From Endozoicomonas sp. Mp262 (lineage in GTDB: Bacteria; Pseudomonadota; Gammaproteobacteria; Pseudomonadales; Endozoicomonadaceae): a stretch of 64,000 nucleotides of DNA. A program made the translations under genes and the position numbers. This document shows positions 1 through 9,394 of this stretch, one piece after another. The first letter of the stretch is position 1, and each line of letters starts with the position of its first letter. The stretch is from NCBI RefSeq assembly GCF_025643335.1, contig NZ_CP092489.1, forward strand, positions 1,778,001 through 1,842,000, written 5' to 3'. The notes under the pieces are model-generated. The model had not been told where the DNA came from, searched no databases, and worked only from the letters and a program-made list of their open reading frames with translations.

Positions 1-1596
1 ATTTAATTCTGTAGAAAGGCTCAAGTGCTCAGCCAGTTCTTTACACATGGCTTTCAGGCATTCAGGATACTCTGAATATCGTGGGAGTTGTGCAATATGT
101 AAAACTATCTGATGATCATACATAAATTTTGCATATGTATCCTCACTGATATCTTTTGCCATGAGTTTATGATGGATTCTAAAGTCCGGAACAGTGTGTC
201 CTCCTTGATGGCTGGAGGCAATGCGTTTTAAGTGCTCTCTATATTCATCAGAATGTTCGGTATTTGATATATCTAAAAGGCACTCTAGTCTTTTTTTAAA
301 TTTATCTATATCAAGTTCTGTTCTCGAGTTTCTAATAAAGCTGCATTTTAATAAAGTTATTTGAAGAAATATTTTACCATCCATTAAAGTTTTATCAAAA
401 TCTGTTAATGCTTGATGGTGTATCCATGTCTCAAATTTTTCTGTTCCCTCCAAAACAAGGGTTTTATCAACCTTGGCAAATTGTTCAGGGTTATACCATG
501 GTGTTTTGTAGACCAGGTTTTTGAGTCTATAGCCTAGAAATTCACAGCAATTGGAAATTATTTGGCAATCAATACATCTAGATAGAAAGTGAAAAGTGGT
601 TTCTGGGTAATGTTGAATAATATCTTTTGATACTATGCTGTTAACAGTACTTTGTAGTAGTTTTAATAGTTGATATTCTGAGGCACAACACAATGTACCG
701 GTGGCGGTGGTACTGAGATGTTTTATAAGAAGTGAAAAATAATCTACTCTTTGTAATAGAGTGATAATAGTTATTAACTCGTTAAGTGTATCATTAATTT
801 CAAATGAATGGGGTTCTGATTCATTTAGTGTATTTAAAGCTTGCGAGCAGCGGGCTTTTAACGCATTACTGTTTTCAAGAACAGCACCTTTAACTTCATC
901 AAATACTGTTGTCTCTATCTGTAAACCGTCTTCGTCAATGATTTCTTTTTTTATCTTATCAAGTACCTCTTGTTTACGTGTTAATTCTTCATACTGGTCC
1001 CTAGCAGTGAGTTCAGCCATCATATCACAGATTCCTCTTTCCCCTGGCTGTCGTCTGGGGGGAGTGGCTAGCTGGGATGTCCGATACAAGAAGAAATCAT
1101 TAGCCCAATCACCTTGAAATGACCACCATCTTTTTTGTTTTTCAGCTCGTGATTGACAATAGACAGTGAATTTCCAATTGTAGTCCGGAGGTTTGTCGTA
1201 GTTATAACAGGGGTTTACCAAACATGAATCGCATATTACTCTGCCATCATTTCGTTCTATAATATGCTGAGCCTCACTGTGCGTCATTGGCCTTTTGCAC
1301 CAGGAGCAGTGTATTGCTCCTCCCATCAGGGTCTGAAAATTTGGAGTATCTTTTTTTCTATTTTCATCATCATCATTATTTTTACGTAGAAAAGTGCTCA
1401 GCAAAGTACTTAGTGAAGTTGCTAAATTATTTTCTCTGTCATCCCTATTACCCCCCTCTTGAGACGTTTTGGACGGAGCCTTTTCTGTTGCAGGACTCAT
1501 CATTATTTGCAAAGGGGAAATATTTTCCATATTTATATTTCTTCCTTTTGCATTGGAAGCAATTACCATAATAATAAGAAAAAAAAATAATCTCAT
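1..1596 (-). CDS. Secreted hypothetical protein with zinc-ribbon-like motif, truncated by window edge
   Basis: An open frame runs without a stop from an ATG at 1596 to the left edge of the window (at least 532 residues), so the C-terminus is not seen. The start follows an AGAGAG ribosome site and gives a short basic N-terminus plus a hydrophobic stretch (MRLFFFLIIMVIASNA), a likely signal peptide. After a Ser/Asn/Asp-rich linker come two Cys pairs, CSWC and CDSC, about 30 residues apart, which look like a zinc ribbon. The remainder is rich in helix-forming residues with scattered cysteines and matches no family I recognise. It is A+T-rich like the exported-protein genes at 4-11 kb, and lies 165 bases downstream of the antiporter gene in the same direction. 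Function unknown; export is inferred from the N-terminus. Confidence 0.75.
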   Translation of the reverse strand, partial: MRLFFFLIIMVIASNAKGRNINMENISPLQIMMSPATEKAPSKTSQEGGNRDDRENNLATSLSTLLSTFLRKNNDDDENRKKDTPNFQTLMGGAIHCSWCKRPMTHSEAQHIIERNDGRVICDSCLVNPCYNYDKPPDYNWKFTVYCQSRAEKQKRWWSFQGDWANDFFLYRTSQLATPPRRQPGERGICDMMAELTARDQYEELTRKQEVLDKIKKEIIDEDGLQIETTVFDEVKGAVLENSNALKARCSQALNTLNESEPHSFEINDTLNELITIITLLQRVDYFSLLIKHLSTTATGTLCCASEYQLLKLLQSTVNSIVSKDIIQHYPETTFHFLSRCIDCQIISNCCEFLGYRLKNLVYKTPWYNPEQFAKVDKTLVLEGTEKFETWIHHQALTDFDKTLMDGKIFLQITLLKCSFIRNSRTELDIDKFKKRLECLLDISNTEHSDEYREHLKRIASSHQGGHTVPDFRIHHKLMAKDISEDTYAKFMYDHQIVLHIAQLPRYSEYPECLKAMCKELAEHLSLSTELN

Positions 1597-1761
1597 TCTT
1601 TTACTCTCTAGCTAACCATATATTAGTGATGGGGATAGGTTAGCTTCAGAATTTTAAAATAGCAGGAGTGATTGCTAAAGTAGAATAGCAGACGAATGAA
1701 GTATAGCTTAAAAAAATTTTAGCTGCCTTTCAGATAGAGTGATGTTGTTGACTGATCTATA

Positions 1762-3054
1762 TTAGTCACTGTTTGGCTTGTTGGTCGATGTTAGCAGCTT
1801 ACTTTTTATAATAAGCCCCTTGACCGTTGTTCCCTGAATCAGTATGGAAAACATGACTACGCCGTAGCTCATCACCATCATTAGCTCTCTCAGGTCAATT
1901 CCTTTTTCTGGAACAAGCATAATATTGGCGGGTATAGACATGGCCATTGCCAAAGCAAGACCACCCCGAAGGCCTCCCCAAACAAGAATAGGTTCTGCAA
2001 AAAGGTTGTAGTTCCTGAATAGCCTGAAGCCTCGATAGGGGACAGCGATGCTGACAAGCCTGGCTACCAGGACCAGGGGAATGGCTGTAAGCATAAAGAG
2101 CCAGTCGGCACCGTGAAAATCAACCAGCAGTAGCATCAAACCGATGAGCAAAAACAGGAGTGAGTTGAAGTACTCTTCGATGAGAAACCAGAACCGCTTC
2201 AGGCGACCTTGCCCTGCCTCGTCAAAAAAGTGCTGTGCTGTCCACGCACCCATGGTAATGCCACAGCTGACCATGGCTAAAGGGCCTGATACGCCAGCCA
2301 TGATTGCAAGAACATAGCCTGCTGTGGGGGCAAGAAAGGTGATGAGCAGTTTTTGGCTTTCGTCTTCGCTAAACCCAATCATACCGTGGAGAATAACGGC
2401 CAATAGTAAACCAAAAAGTAAACCTCCGATAACCTCATGGGTAAAAAGCCAGCCTACATCTGTCAGAGTGACTGGGGTATCCGAGAAGGCCAGCTGGGAA
2501 AAAGAGACAAACAGAACCAGGCCAATACCATCATTAAACAGTGACTCTCCCTCCACTTGCACCGCTATATCCTCCGGTGCTTTCAACTGCTTGATAATGG
2601 CCATGACAGAGATAGGGTCAGTGGGGGATATAAGGGCACCAAATAACAGGCAATAGATATACTTCAGCTGAATGCCCAGTAGTGGCGATAGTAGCCATAG
2701 GGCCGTGGCAACAATAACTGTAGATAACAGGGTGCTGAACACAGCCAGAATCATCACTTCCCAGCCCTGCTGTTTGAGTATCCCCAGGCGAATGTTCAAT
2801 GCCCCGGCAAATAGCAGAAAACCCAGCAATCCATTTATCAACAGAGCCCGGAAGTCCAAGTCATTGAGCCCGTTAATTGCATTAAAGTAAAGGTCTATAT
2901 CAAACAGTTTTCCAAGTACCAGAATGCCTAAGCTTAAGCAGAAAGCGACCAGGGTGATAGCAATCGTTGTTTGAAGTCGGCTTATTTTTGAAGAAATCAG
3001 TGCGGCTCCAAGAGCCAAGGCTGACAACATGCATAACAGTTCATATGTGCCCAT
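1762..3054 (-). CDS. CPA1-family Na+/H+ antiporter (NhaP type)
   Basis: An inner-membrane secondary transporter expected to exchange cytoplasmic Na+ (or K+) for external H+, for pH and salt balance. The 430-residue protein has about a dozen hydrophobic segments. It carries the CPA1 signature elements: SPTDP near residue 143, ESLFND near 170 with the paired Asn-Asp that lies in the ion-binding core of this family, and GGLRGG near 358. Length is typical of the shorter bacterial members without a C-terminal regulatory domain. The start ATG is at 3054. It stands alone, upstream of the unknown secreted gene at 1-1596. The family call is firm; ion preference cannot be read from sequence. Confidence 0.9.
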   Translation of the reverse strand: MGTYELLCMLSALALGAALISSKISRLQTTIAITLVAFCLSLGILVLGKLFDIDLYFNAINGLNDLDFRALLINGLLGFLLFAGALNIRLGILKQQGWEVMILAVFSTLLSTVIVATALWLLSPLLGIQLKYIYCLLFGALISPTDPISVMAIIKQLKAPEDIAVQVEGESLFNDGIGLVLFVSFSQLAFSDTPVTLTDVGWLFTHEVIGGLLFGLLLAVILHGMIGFSEDESQKLLITFLAPTAGYVLAIMAGVSGPLAMVSCGITMGAWTAQHFFDEAGQGRLKRFWFLIEEYFNSLLFLLIGLMLLLVDFHGADWLFMLTAIPLVLVARLVSIAVPYRGFRLFRNYNLFAEPILVWGGLRGGLALAMAMSIPANIMLVPEKGIDLRELMMVMSYGVVMFSILIQGTTVKGLIIKSKLLTSTNKPNSD

Positions 3055-3197
3055 GGAGGGTGATTCCTGCTGATATTTTTATTGTTCAACCGGACAAACT
3101 TTAGTATTGGCCAAGGTTGTATGAATTACTAGTGGATCGGGAAAATTATTGGGTGATAACCTTGTGGGAAAGTGATTTTATAGTGCAATAAAAGTGG

Positions 3198-3225
3198 GGT
3201 GGGGCGAGTCTTTGAATGCCCCGCC
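3198..3225. terminator. G+C-rich hairpin downstream of 3338-3703
   Basis: Arms GGTGGGGC and GCCCCGCC pair over 8 bp with one G-U and a 12-base loop. It lies just past the end of the small gene at 3338-3703 and upstream of the antiporter. Only a short T run follows, so termination is plausible but weak. Confidence 0.3.
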
Positions 3226-3337
3226 ATAAGTATAATAACTGGCTAAGATGGATTTGCCGTATTAAGGGGGAAATCACCAGTAAGTAGTAATTATTTCATA
3301 TGGCGGCATTCAGGTTGCTGTTTAGCTGAAGTTGGGT

Positions 3338-3703
3338 TCAAGGGGTAGGATTAGAAGAAGTATCGGGAGCTGTCTGCCAGGCATCAAGGTCTTTAGCCAG
3401 TTCAATTAACCGCTCTCGACGCAGGTCATGGCGCCAATTGGTGACTACCTGATCCTGGCTTTCACTGGTGATAAAATTGATAACGGCCTCAATACACTGT
3501 TTTTCAAAGGCATAACGCTCTGTAGATGGGTGGTAGGGAACGCTCAGGTCATACAGGGCTGCCACCAGGTGGCCTTCATCCAGGATGGTAACGTCATAGC
3601 GAACCCGGTGATTAGTGTCACCATTGCTCTGTTCGCTACGCAATCGAAGGAATGACATTTCAAATCCCCCTCGCTGCCAACGGAAAAAATTGGCTGTGGT
3701 CAT
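3338..3703 (-). CDS. Small cytoplasmic hypothetical protein
   Basis: A 121-residue protein starting at ATG 3703, chosen because AAGGAG lies 5 bases upstream; an upstream start would add ten residues and lacks a ribosome site. It begins MTTANFFRWQRGG, has no signal peptide or membrane segment, and mixes beta-prone stretches with a charged helical C-terminal half (around NWRHDLRRERLIELAKDLD). I do not recognise the family. It is flanked on both sides by about 300 bases without genes: 3055-3337 holds only the hairpin noted separately, and 3704-4040 shows nothing convincing. Confidence 0.7.
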   Translation of the reverse strand: MTTANFFRWQRGGFEMSFLRLRSEQSNGDTNHRVRYDVTILDEGHLVAALYDLSVPYHPSTERYAFEKQCIEAVINFITSESQDQVVTNWRHDLRRERLIELAKDLDAWQTAPDTSSNPTP

Positions 3704-4040
3704 GGTTTCTCCTTCTTGCTTTGTTTGAATCAATAGATTTCCCTCCTGTAAAGCAAACAGCCTGGCTCCTAGTCAAACTGACCCCGTTGCCTTATGGCAA
3801 ACTACCCATAAAGACAATAAGAGTAAATCAGGTTGTTTATGGTTATTGGGAGTCATCATAATCGTTGTGAGTAGAGGGGGCAAGTAAGGTAAGGCCAGAT
3901 AAATGAGAGGCTTGTATACAGAAGCGTACTATTTATGATAGGGAAAGGATGCTTCAAGCTTAAAAAGTGAGGGTGATAAATTTATTGTTAATAATCTAAT
4001 TTTTTAGACTAATCTAAAGATTTGATATTAATATAGATTG

Positions 4041-5957
4041 ATGAGCATGAAGTGCTATCTATTTTATTTTGCTTTGATAATTAGTGCTGATGCACTATCC
4101 GTAAATGGCGATGGTGAAAATAATCAAAAACTAGAAGAAACAGGAGGGGCTGGTTTTTCTGCAAGCGGAAAAAGGAAAAGGCCATTTTCTCCGCCTCTTA
4201 TGGAAAGCAAGAAAAGCAATGAGTTTTTTTCACCGCAATTAATGTTAGGAGAGTCAAGTCGAACTTCATCGAATATTCAGTCATCGACGCCGGTTGGACC
4301 TGAAAGAAAAATGAAAAAGTGTGCTCTATTTGATTCTGAGTTTTCTCCAATAGCAACAGGTAGCGTAAAGAGAATAAAAGTAATGAGAGAGGCACCGTTA
4401 ATGTCAATGACTGATGGGGAGTTAAAATCCTATCAGGATGAAGAGGTTTTTAATGAGGATGATTATTTATCGAGACTTCCCCCTGAAATAATGTTCAATA
4501 TTTTTGATAAGATGGCAGGTGATGAAATGGAGTCTCTTTATCACGTGAGTAACCATATCAGAGCCTGCCAAAATTTTTATTATAAGGTTAAGAATAATGA
4601 AGAATTGAAAGGGCGGTTAGGATATTTTCTTGCTGCAGGTTGGTATGAAACTATTAAAAAGACACGAGGAGGGACAATTTTTGGTGATCCTGGTAAAAAT
4701 GAGGTAAAAGCCGATAGGAAAAAATTTCTAGTGCTTGTTAGGGAAAACCTCTTAAAGAATGCTAAACAGGGAATCGATAAAGTTAAATTTATAAAAAGAG
4801 AAGTAAATAGTGAAGCTTTAGTTGTAAGTAATAGAAGAAATAAAGTGTTGAGATTAGGGCCGCATATTGTCCAACACACAGCTTTTTCAGTGATGGCTCG
4901 TAAGAAAGAAGTGAAATATGGTGTTGATTTGATTGAGGCTATGAATTATAAGGTATTTGCAGCTAATAGGAGGGGAACATTTATCGCAGTGAGAGATACA
5001 TATGGATCATTAAATCTATATGATTTAACGTATCATGATAACTTGGTTGTTTTAGAAGGTGATTATAGATTTGAAACAATGGCAACAATTCGTTTAGGTC
5101 TTCAGCAGGCTCCTAAATATAAGAAGATAGCTGTTAATGAGGAGGGAGAGGCTGTGTATTTATTAAAGTATGATGATTTAAACCAGTTGGTGGTTTTGGA
5201 GGTTATTAAAAGACTACCCTCTAAGATATTTGACTCACAGTGTATGAAATTAAATGAAATAGATAATGTCGGTCAAGTTTATGAATTTCTAACTAAGGAT
5301 GATCAGTTGTTTGTGTTATTCAAATTGGCACGTACGCCGATAAATAGTAAAGCTTGTTGGCTATGGTTCGGTTCAATAGACAATAATGTTATGCCTGAAG
5401 TAAATGCACAAAGTCAACAAAGTGATAGATTAATAACAGATGCAACAGCAATGTGTTTGCATCCAGATAAAAAGCATCTATTACTGGCTGGGGAAAAACT
5501 ATATAAAGTTAAGCTTAAAGAAGATAGCAAACCCGAGGAGGATATTAAAGAGCTTGGTGATTTAGGATTGGAGGTAGGAGAGCTTCCTTCATCTTTATCT
5601 ATATCTTCTAATCGCTGGCTTGTAGTTGTAGGCACCACTAAAGGCAGAATGATATTGTTTAGTATGAATGAAAGATTTAAAGTATTTGAAAAGGTTACGC
5701 TTGATCTTCGTGCTAAATTGGCAAGTGAAGAGCAGACAGGAGCAGATGATGAACTCAAGTTAGAGAATATATATATTAGAGTTGACTTGGCTGTTATCTA
5801 TACAAACACAAAGACATGTTCGTGCAGTATTGATTTGCGAGGGACAGATGTAGACCTGAGTACAGATACATCCTTTGGAGAAGGGCTTGATGATAGTACC
5901 AGTTATGCTGAGGGTTTTATTGAGAGTCCTTTGGAGATAAGTGATATTAGTTTGTGA
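4041..5957 (+). CDS. Probable exported F-box-like protein with basic NLS-like motifs
   Basis: A 638-residue protein. The ATG at 4041 is used; ATG 4047 is an alternative and the TTG at 4038 is less likely. The N-terminus (MSMKCYLFYFALIISADALS) looks like a signal peptide. Residues about 35-125 are Ser/Pro-rich with basic clusters (GKRKRP, ERKMKK, KRIK) that resemble nuclear localisation signals. Residues about 147-190 hold an F-box-like segment, LPPEIMFNIFDKM followed by hydrophobics spaced as in Skp1-binding F-boxes. The long C-terminal part has alternating beta-prone stretches with repeated turns, consistent with a propeller, and ends in an acidic Ser-rich tail. Known F-box proteins bring targets to SCF ubiquitin ligases in eukaryotes. 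That this one acts in a host cell is inference. It faces a cluster of minus-strand genes for similar proteins. Confidence 0.65.
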   Translation: MSMKCYLFYFALIISADALSVNGDGENNQKLEETGGAGFSASGKRKRPFSPPLMESKKSNEFFSPQLMLGESSRTSSNIQSSTPVGPERKMKKCALFDSEFSPIATGSVKRIKVMREAPLMSMTDGELKSYQDEEVFNEDDYLSRLPPEIMFNIFDKMAGDEMESLYHVSNHIRACQNFYYKVKNNEELKGRLGYFLAAGWYETIKKTRGGTIFGDPGKNEVKADRKKFLVLVRENLLKNAKQGIDKVKFIKREVNSEALVVSNRRNKVLRLGPHIVQHTAFSVMARKKEVKYGVDLIEAMNYKVFAANRRGTFIAVRDTYGSLNLYDLTYHDNLVVLEGDYRFETMATIRLGLQQAPKYKKIAVNEEGEAVYLLKYDDLNQLVVLEVIKRLPSKIFDSQCMKLNEIDNVGQVYEFLTKDDQLFVLFKLARTPINSKACWLWFGSIDNNVMPEVNAQSQQSDRLITDATAMCLHPDKKHLLLAGEKLYKVKLKEDSKPEEDIKELGDLGLEVGELPSSLSISSNRWLVVVGTTKGRMILFSMNERFKVFEKVTLDLRAKLASEEQTGADDELKLENIYIRVDLAVIYTNTKTCSCSIDLRGTDVDLSTDTSFGEGLDDSTSYAEGFIESPLEISDISL

Positions 5958-5977
5958 AAATATATTAGTTATAGTTT

Positions 5978-7606
5978 TTAATGAGCAGTTATTGATTCAA
6001 AAAGATTGTAATGTTCTACTGCCGCTTCTGATAGATCCCATTGAGTTACTCTATATCTTTTTAAATCAATAATAGTTGAGCGTGCATCCAAAGGGTTTTG
6101 CATGTGTCCTTTTTTTTGATAATAGCTACGGATATATATATAGCATTCCGATCTATTTTGTACAAAAACAATGTTGTGAGCGAATGGAACTTTAAGACTA
6201 ACTATTCCTGCCCGAAATACTAATGTTTGAATTGACACCTTGCTGTCATAGGGGGTCCAGGATTGATTTTTTTTGGATAAGTTTATTTGTTTGTTTTTTA
6301 AGCAATAGTGAGTGGCAGATACATCACTGTGTAAGTAGGCGCGTGCCCATCTTGATTGAAAATCATTTAGCTCTCCCATGTAGGCAATAAGATGCTCAAG
6401 ATGACCTACTTTGTTTCTGATTTGTGCAATAGGTTTAAATAAGTGTCTATTAAATGAAAGCGATGTGTCTAATATCTGTAATCTGAGAGAGCCATTGGTA
6501 TGAAGGGAAACAATGGTTTTACCCACTAAGTGCAGTGACCAGGTGTCAGAATTTTCGTGGAGATATGTCCGACACTGGCATACAGCTGTTTGAATTGTGC
6601 TGGTTTGAGTTTTTTGTTTAAGTGAGGGGGAGCATACAGAGCAGTGTTTAGCTTTCTGCTTTCTTGTTGCTTTAGAATATACTCCATGCCAAAAAGGAGT
6701 AGTGGTGGATATACTTACACCATATTCATCTTTATTTCTTTGTTCAGGAATTGTGAAGAGTTCTGGGATATTGTGATATTGTATGTGACCATCTTTACTG
6801 GTTTTTAGAGGTTGCAATTTAAAATATGTAGAGTCACCAATATTAGCTGGGGATACTATAGTTTTTTCAATAGTATGCTCTTCCGGGTTAAAGCAATATA
6901 TGCCAGGTTTCTCAACTTTATGATCTATATACCACAGTCTGTATTTTTCTCGCTGGGGAGAAAGGAAATAATTGAAATCCCGGTTTCTTGTTTTTCCTGA
7001 AAAGGATGAAGGCCATAAAGAGTGAGGTGCTTTATAGAAATGCCAGTTTTGAGTTATAGATGATTTATTTACAGTAAATGGAAGTTCTGGGTTGCATTGG
7101 CCAATAACTAAATCACAACCATTAAAACTAATCGATGTGGTAAGATTAATTCTATAAATATCTTTAAGATTATTTTCTTTGATATTAATTTCTATTGGCT
7201 GAGGAGGGTTTTTTAAAACTACTTGTCTCGCAGCTTGGGTTAGAAGTGGTAGAGGTTGTGATGTTTTTTTATCTTTATTTTCAAATAATATGAATGGTGA
7301 AAATTCTTGACAGAATAAATTTGATACGATGGTACTGTAGGGGGACTTTATTTTCTTTTCTTGGAAAAAAGACAACCTGATTGATAGTAGTCTGTGATAA
7401 GTGGTTGTAATAGATGTATTTGTTAATTTTTTTATTACTGTTTTTGGGGTTCTTTTTTTAGGGGTTCGAGGTGTTAGTCTGTATTTTGTTGTTTTTGTTG
7501 TTTTTGTTGATTTGAAATATTTTGTTATAAGCGTTTGTTTTTTATGGCTTGAATCAATTGAGTTTGCATGTGTAAAAGTGATTTGTTTTATGGCTATAAA
7601 TAACAC
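5978..7606 (-). CDS. Probable exported hypothetical protein, possibly phase-variable start
   Basis: About 542 residues from a GTG at 7606. No plain start gives a full signal peptide in this frame, but the codons just upstream read NKKKIIGIV followed by LFIAIKQITFTHA, a typical signal peptide core. An ATG upstream (7655-7657, reading MNISTASTKKK) would supply its N-terminus if one base were gained in a run of ten A (7618-7627 on the plus strand). The mature protein has a basic Thr/Pro/Lys-rich segment (TPRTPKKRTPK), two Cys pairs (CSVC, CQC) and beta-rich stretches such as VGKTIVSLHTNGSLRLQI that recall propeller blades. No domain is certain. It ends 20 bases from the convergent F-box gene. 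Function unknown. Confidence 0.6.
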   Translation of the reverse strand: MLFIAIKQITFTHANSIDSSHKKQTLITKYFKSTKTTKTTKYRLTPRTPKKRTPKTVIKKLTNTSITTTYHRLLSIRLSFFQEKKIKSPYSTIVSNLFCQEFSPFILFENKDKKTSQPLPLLTQAARQVVLKNPPQPIEINIKENNLKDIYRINLTTSISFNGCDLVIGQCNPELPFTVNKSSITQNWHFYKAPHSLWPSSFSGKTRNRDFNYFLSPQREKYRLWYIDHKVEKPGIYCFNPEEHTIEKTIVSPANIGDSTYFKLQPLKTSKDGHIQYHNIPELFTIPEQRNKDEYGVSISTTTPFWHGVYSKATRKQKAKHCSVCSPSLKQKTQTSTIQTAVCQCRTYLHENSDTWSLHLVGKTIVSLHTNGSLRLQILDTSLSFNRHLFKPIAQIRNKVGHLEHLIAYMGELNDFQSRWARAYLHSDVSATHYCLKNKQINLSKKNQSWTPYDSKVSIQTLVFRAGIVSLKVPFAHNIVFVQNRSECYIYIRSYYQKKGHMQNPLDARSTIIDLKRYRVTQWDLSEAAVEHYNLFESITAH

Positions 7607-7697
7607 TATACCTATAATTTTTTTTTTGTTGATGCAGTTGAAATATTCATTTTTAATGGGGGTTGTTTCTTATTTAGATGGGAGTGATATAGAAAAT

Positions 7698-8759
7698 TTA
7701 GATAATAGAATAGATTAATATTTTACCACTGTCTGAAGCGTAAATGATTAATTTGCTGTCTTGGCTAAAAGCAATAATATTTATCTCGCCATCAGAAGGT
7801 GGTAATGTTTTGAGATGCTGGCCTGTTGCCCGGTTCCAAATAAATGCAGACCCTAAATGGTAGCTGGCCACAAGCCATTGTTCATCTGGACTAAAGCCAA
7901 GAGATGCGGGGGTTGGTAGCTGTGATTGCTTTTTGAGTTCTTTTAAAACACAGGTGGGCTTCTTTTTTCCACACTTTCTGATCTTGATACTATCACCTTT
8001 AGATGTTACTTCTGCTTCCCAGTGTTTTCCTTTAATACTTGGATAACGTTGTTGTTGTTCTGATGAGAAATTTTGGGTGAGCTTCGGGGCACATATTGGT
8101 ACTGTTTTATCGTGATGTTCTGTAATATTTTTTTGCCATTGCCAAGTTTCCAGTATACAATCAGAATTTTTAAAAATGACTAAGCGTGAGGTGTGGATAT
8201 AATAGATAGCAGATAAGTTATTATATTGAATGTTTTGGGTTTTTGTGAGGCATTCTTTTTTATCTATATCCCATATTTCTATTTTATTTCCTGTACTGCC
8301 AATTATGAAAATAATAAGGTTGTTTGAGTCATGAAGAATATTGATTTTTTTAATTACTTCATCCCAAGATAGACTGCATTGAATAGTTTGGATGAGTTTT
8401 AGTTGTGGTTTTCTTTCTTTATTTTTTTTTGTTTCTGGATTATTTCTATCTCTTTTTTCAGTAAAAGTTATTAATCTGGGGTCTATAAGATATCTTTTTT
8501 CTGGACTTGGATATTTCATTTTAATAACATCTGGTATATATATATCTTTCCATTTACGACAAACCCCTCTGCAATGCATAACTTCTTTAAGTGTTAAGCA
8601 TTTTAGAACTATTGGCCATAAAATATCTGGTTGTGAACAGCTTTTCTGTTGTCTTCCTACAGCAAACGATGTACTGTGAAATATCAGCATGAAAATCAGA
8701 AAAAAAGAAAGTGTATTTATCCAGTAAATGTTGGGTATCCTGTCTGTTTTTTTTAACAT
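7698..8759 (-). CDS. Probable exported F-box/WD40-repeat protein
   Basis: 353 residues from ATG 8759, preferred over an upstream start at 8810 because it gives MLKKTDRIPNIYW followed by a long hydrophobic run and FAVG, a good signal peptide. Next, residues about 42-85, comes an F-box-like segment: DILWPIVLKCLTLKEVMHCR, then VCRKWKDIYIP, with the Leu/Val/Trp spacing of eukaryotic F-boxes. The rest carries WD40-type blades, clearest at the C-terminus (LGFSPDEQWLVASY, SAFIWNRATG, AFSQDSKLIIYASDSGKILI). F-box plus WD40 is the architecture of eukaryotic substrate receptors such as Fbw7. The start lies one base past the stop of the WD40 fragment at 8761-9222, so translation may be coupled. Exported effector role is inference; domain call fairly strong. 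Confidence 0.7.
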   Translation of the reverse strand: MLKKTDRIPNIYWINTLSFFLIFMLIFHSTSFAVGRQQKSCSQPDILWPIVLKCLTLKEVMHCRGVCRKWKDIYIPDVIKMKYPSPEKRYLIDPRLITFTEKRDRNNPETKKNKERKPQLKLIQTIQCSLSWDEVIKKINILHDSNNLIIFIIGSTGNKIEIWDIDKKECLTKTQNIQYNNLSAIYYIHTSRLVIFKNSDCILETWQWQKNITEHHDKTVPICAPKLTQNFSSEQQQRYPSIKGKHWEAEVTSKGDSIKIRKCGKKKPTCVLKELKKQSQLPTPASLGFSPDEQWLVASYHLGSAFIWNRATGQHLKTLPPSDGEINIIAFSQDSKLIIYASDSGKILIYSII

Positions 8760-8760
8760 G

Positions 8761-9222
8761 TTATTCGATCTGGCTAATATCCCAGTAACGTATTTTTCCA
8801 TCATATGCACAGCTCAGCAGAATACCATCTTGGTTTGTTGACATATGACGAACCTTTTTAGGTTTTTTTTCATTTATCACTAAGGTGCTTAGACACTCCC
8901 CTGTTTCAGGGTTCCAGACTCTTATTTCATCTGAGCCTGATATAATTAAGTTATTCCAGGTGGTCAAAGAGCTTACGTGGCCTTTATGACCTTTTAGGGT
9001 TCTGCAACATTTTCCTTTAAGGGGATCCCAGACTTTCAATGTATCATCAGTTCCAGATACTACATATTTACTTGTTGCTGTCATAGTCTTTATGATGCCT
9101 TCATCTCCCCAAAGGGTTAGCATAGGGTGAAAATCTTGATTTATATCGTAAACCTGTAGTGTTCCCCGAAGACATGGAGTTGTCGAGCTAACGATAAAAT
9201 ATTTTTTACAGAATTCAACCAT
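8761..9222 (-). CDS. WD40-repeat protein fragment, N-terminus apparently missing
   Basis: The 153-residue frame is almost entirely WD40 repeats: GTLQVYDI, SGTDDTLKVWDPLKGKC, LKGHKGHVSSLTTW, ISGSDEIRVWNPETGEC, LSCAYDGKIRYWDI. At least four blades are visible, too few for a closed propeller. Upstream of the ATG at 9222 the same frame stays open back to a stop and still reads like repeat sequence (HEKTIDTLLYP), but without a start codon or signal peptide. A 5' deletion or frame break of a larger F-box/WD40 paralogue is therefore likely. Its stop at 8761 abuts the start of the next gene. It could also be a blade-donating partner of that protein; I think decay is more likely. Confidence 0.6.
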   Translation of the reverse strand: MVEFCKKYFIVSSTTPCLRGTLQVYDINQDFHPMLTLWGDEGIIKTMTATSKYVVSGTDDTLKVWDPLKGKCCRTLKGHKGHVSSLTTWNNLIISGSDEIRVWNPETGECLSTLVINEKKPKKVRHMSTNQDGILLSCAYDGKIRYWDISQIE

Positions 9223-9394
9223 AGCGCTAAATGGATATAGGAGAGTATCAATGGTTTTCTCATGCTGAAAGTAGCGTTTATAATAGGCTTTTTCATGTCA
9301 CTTTACATGCACCTATAACTATTAATGTGATCTAAAATTAGACTATGCCCTTGATTTTTCATGTTTTTTTCATACTATTTGGCGATATAAAATA

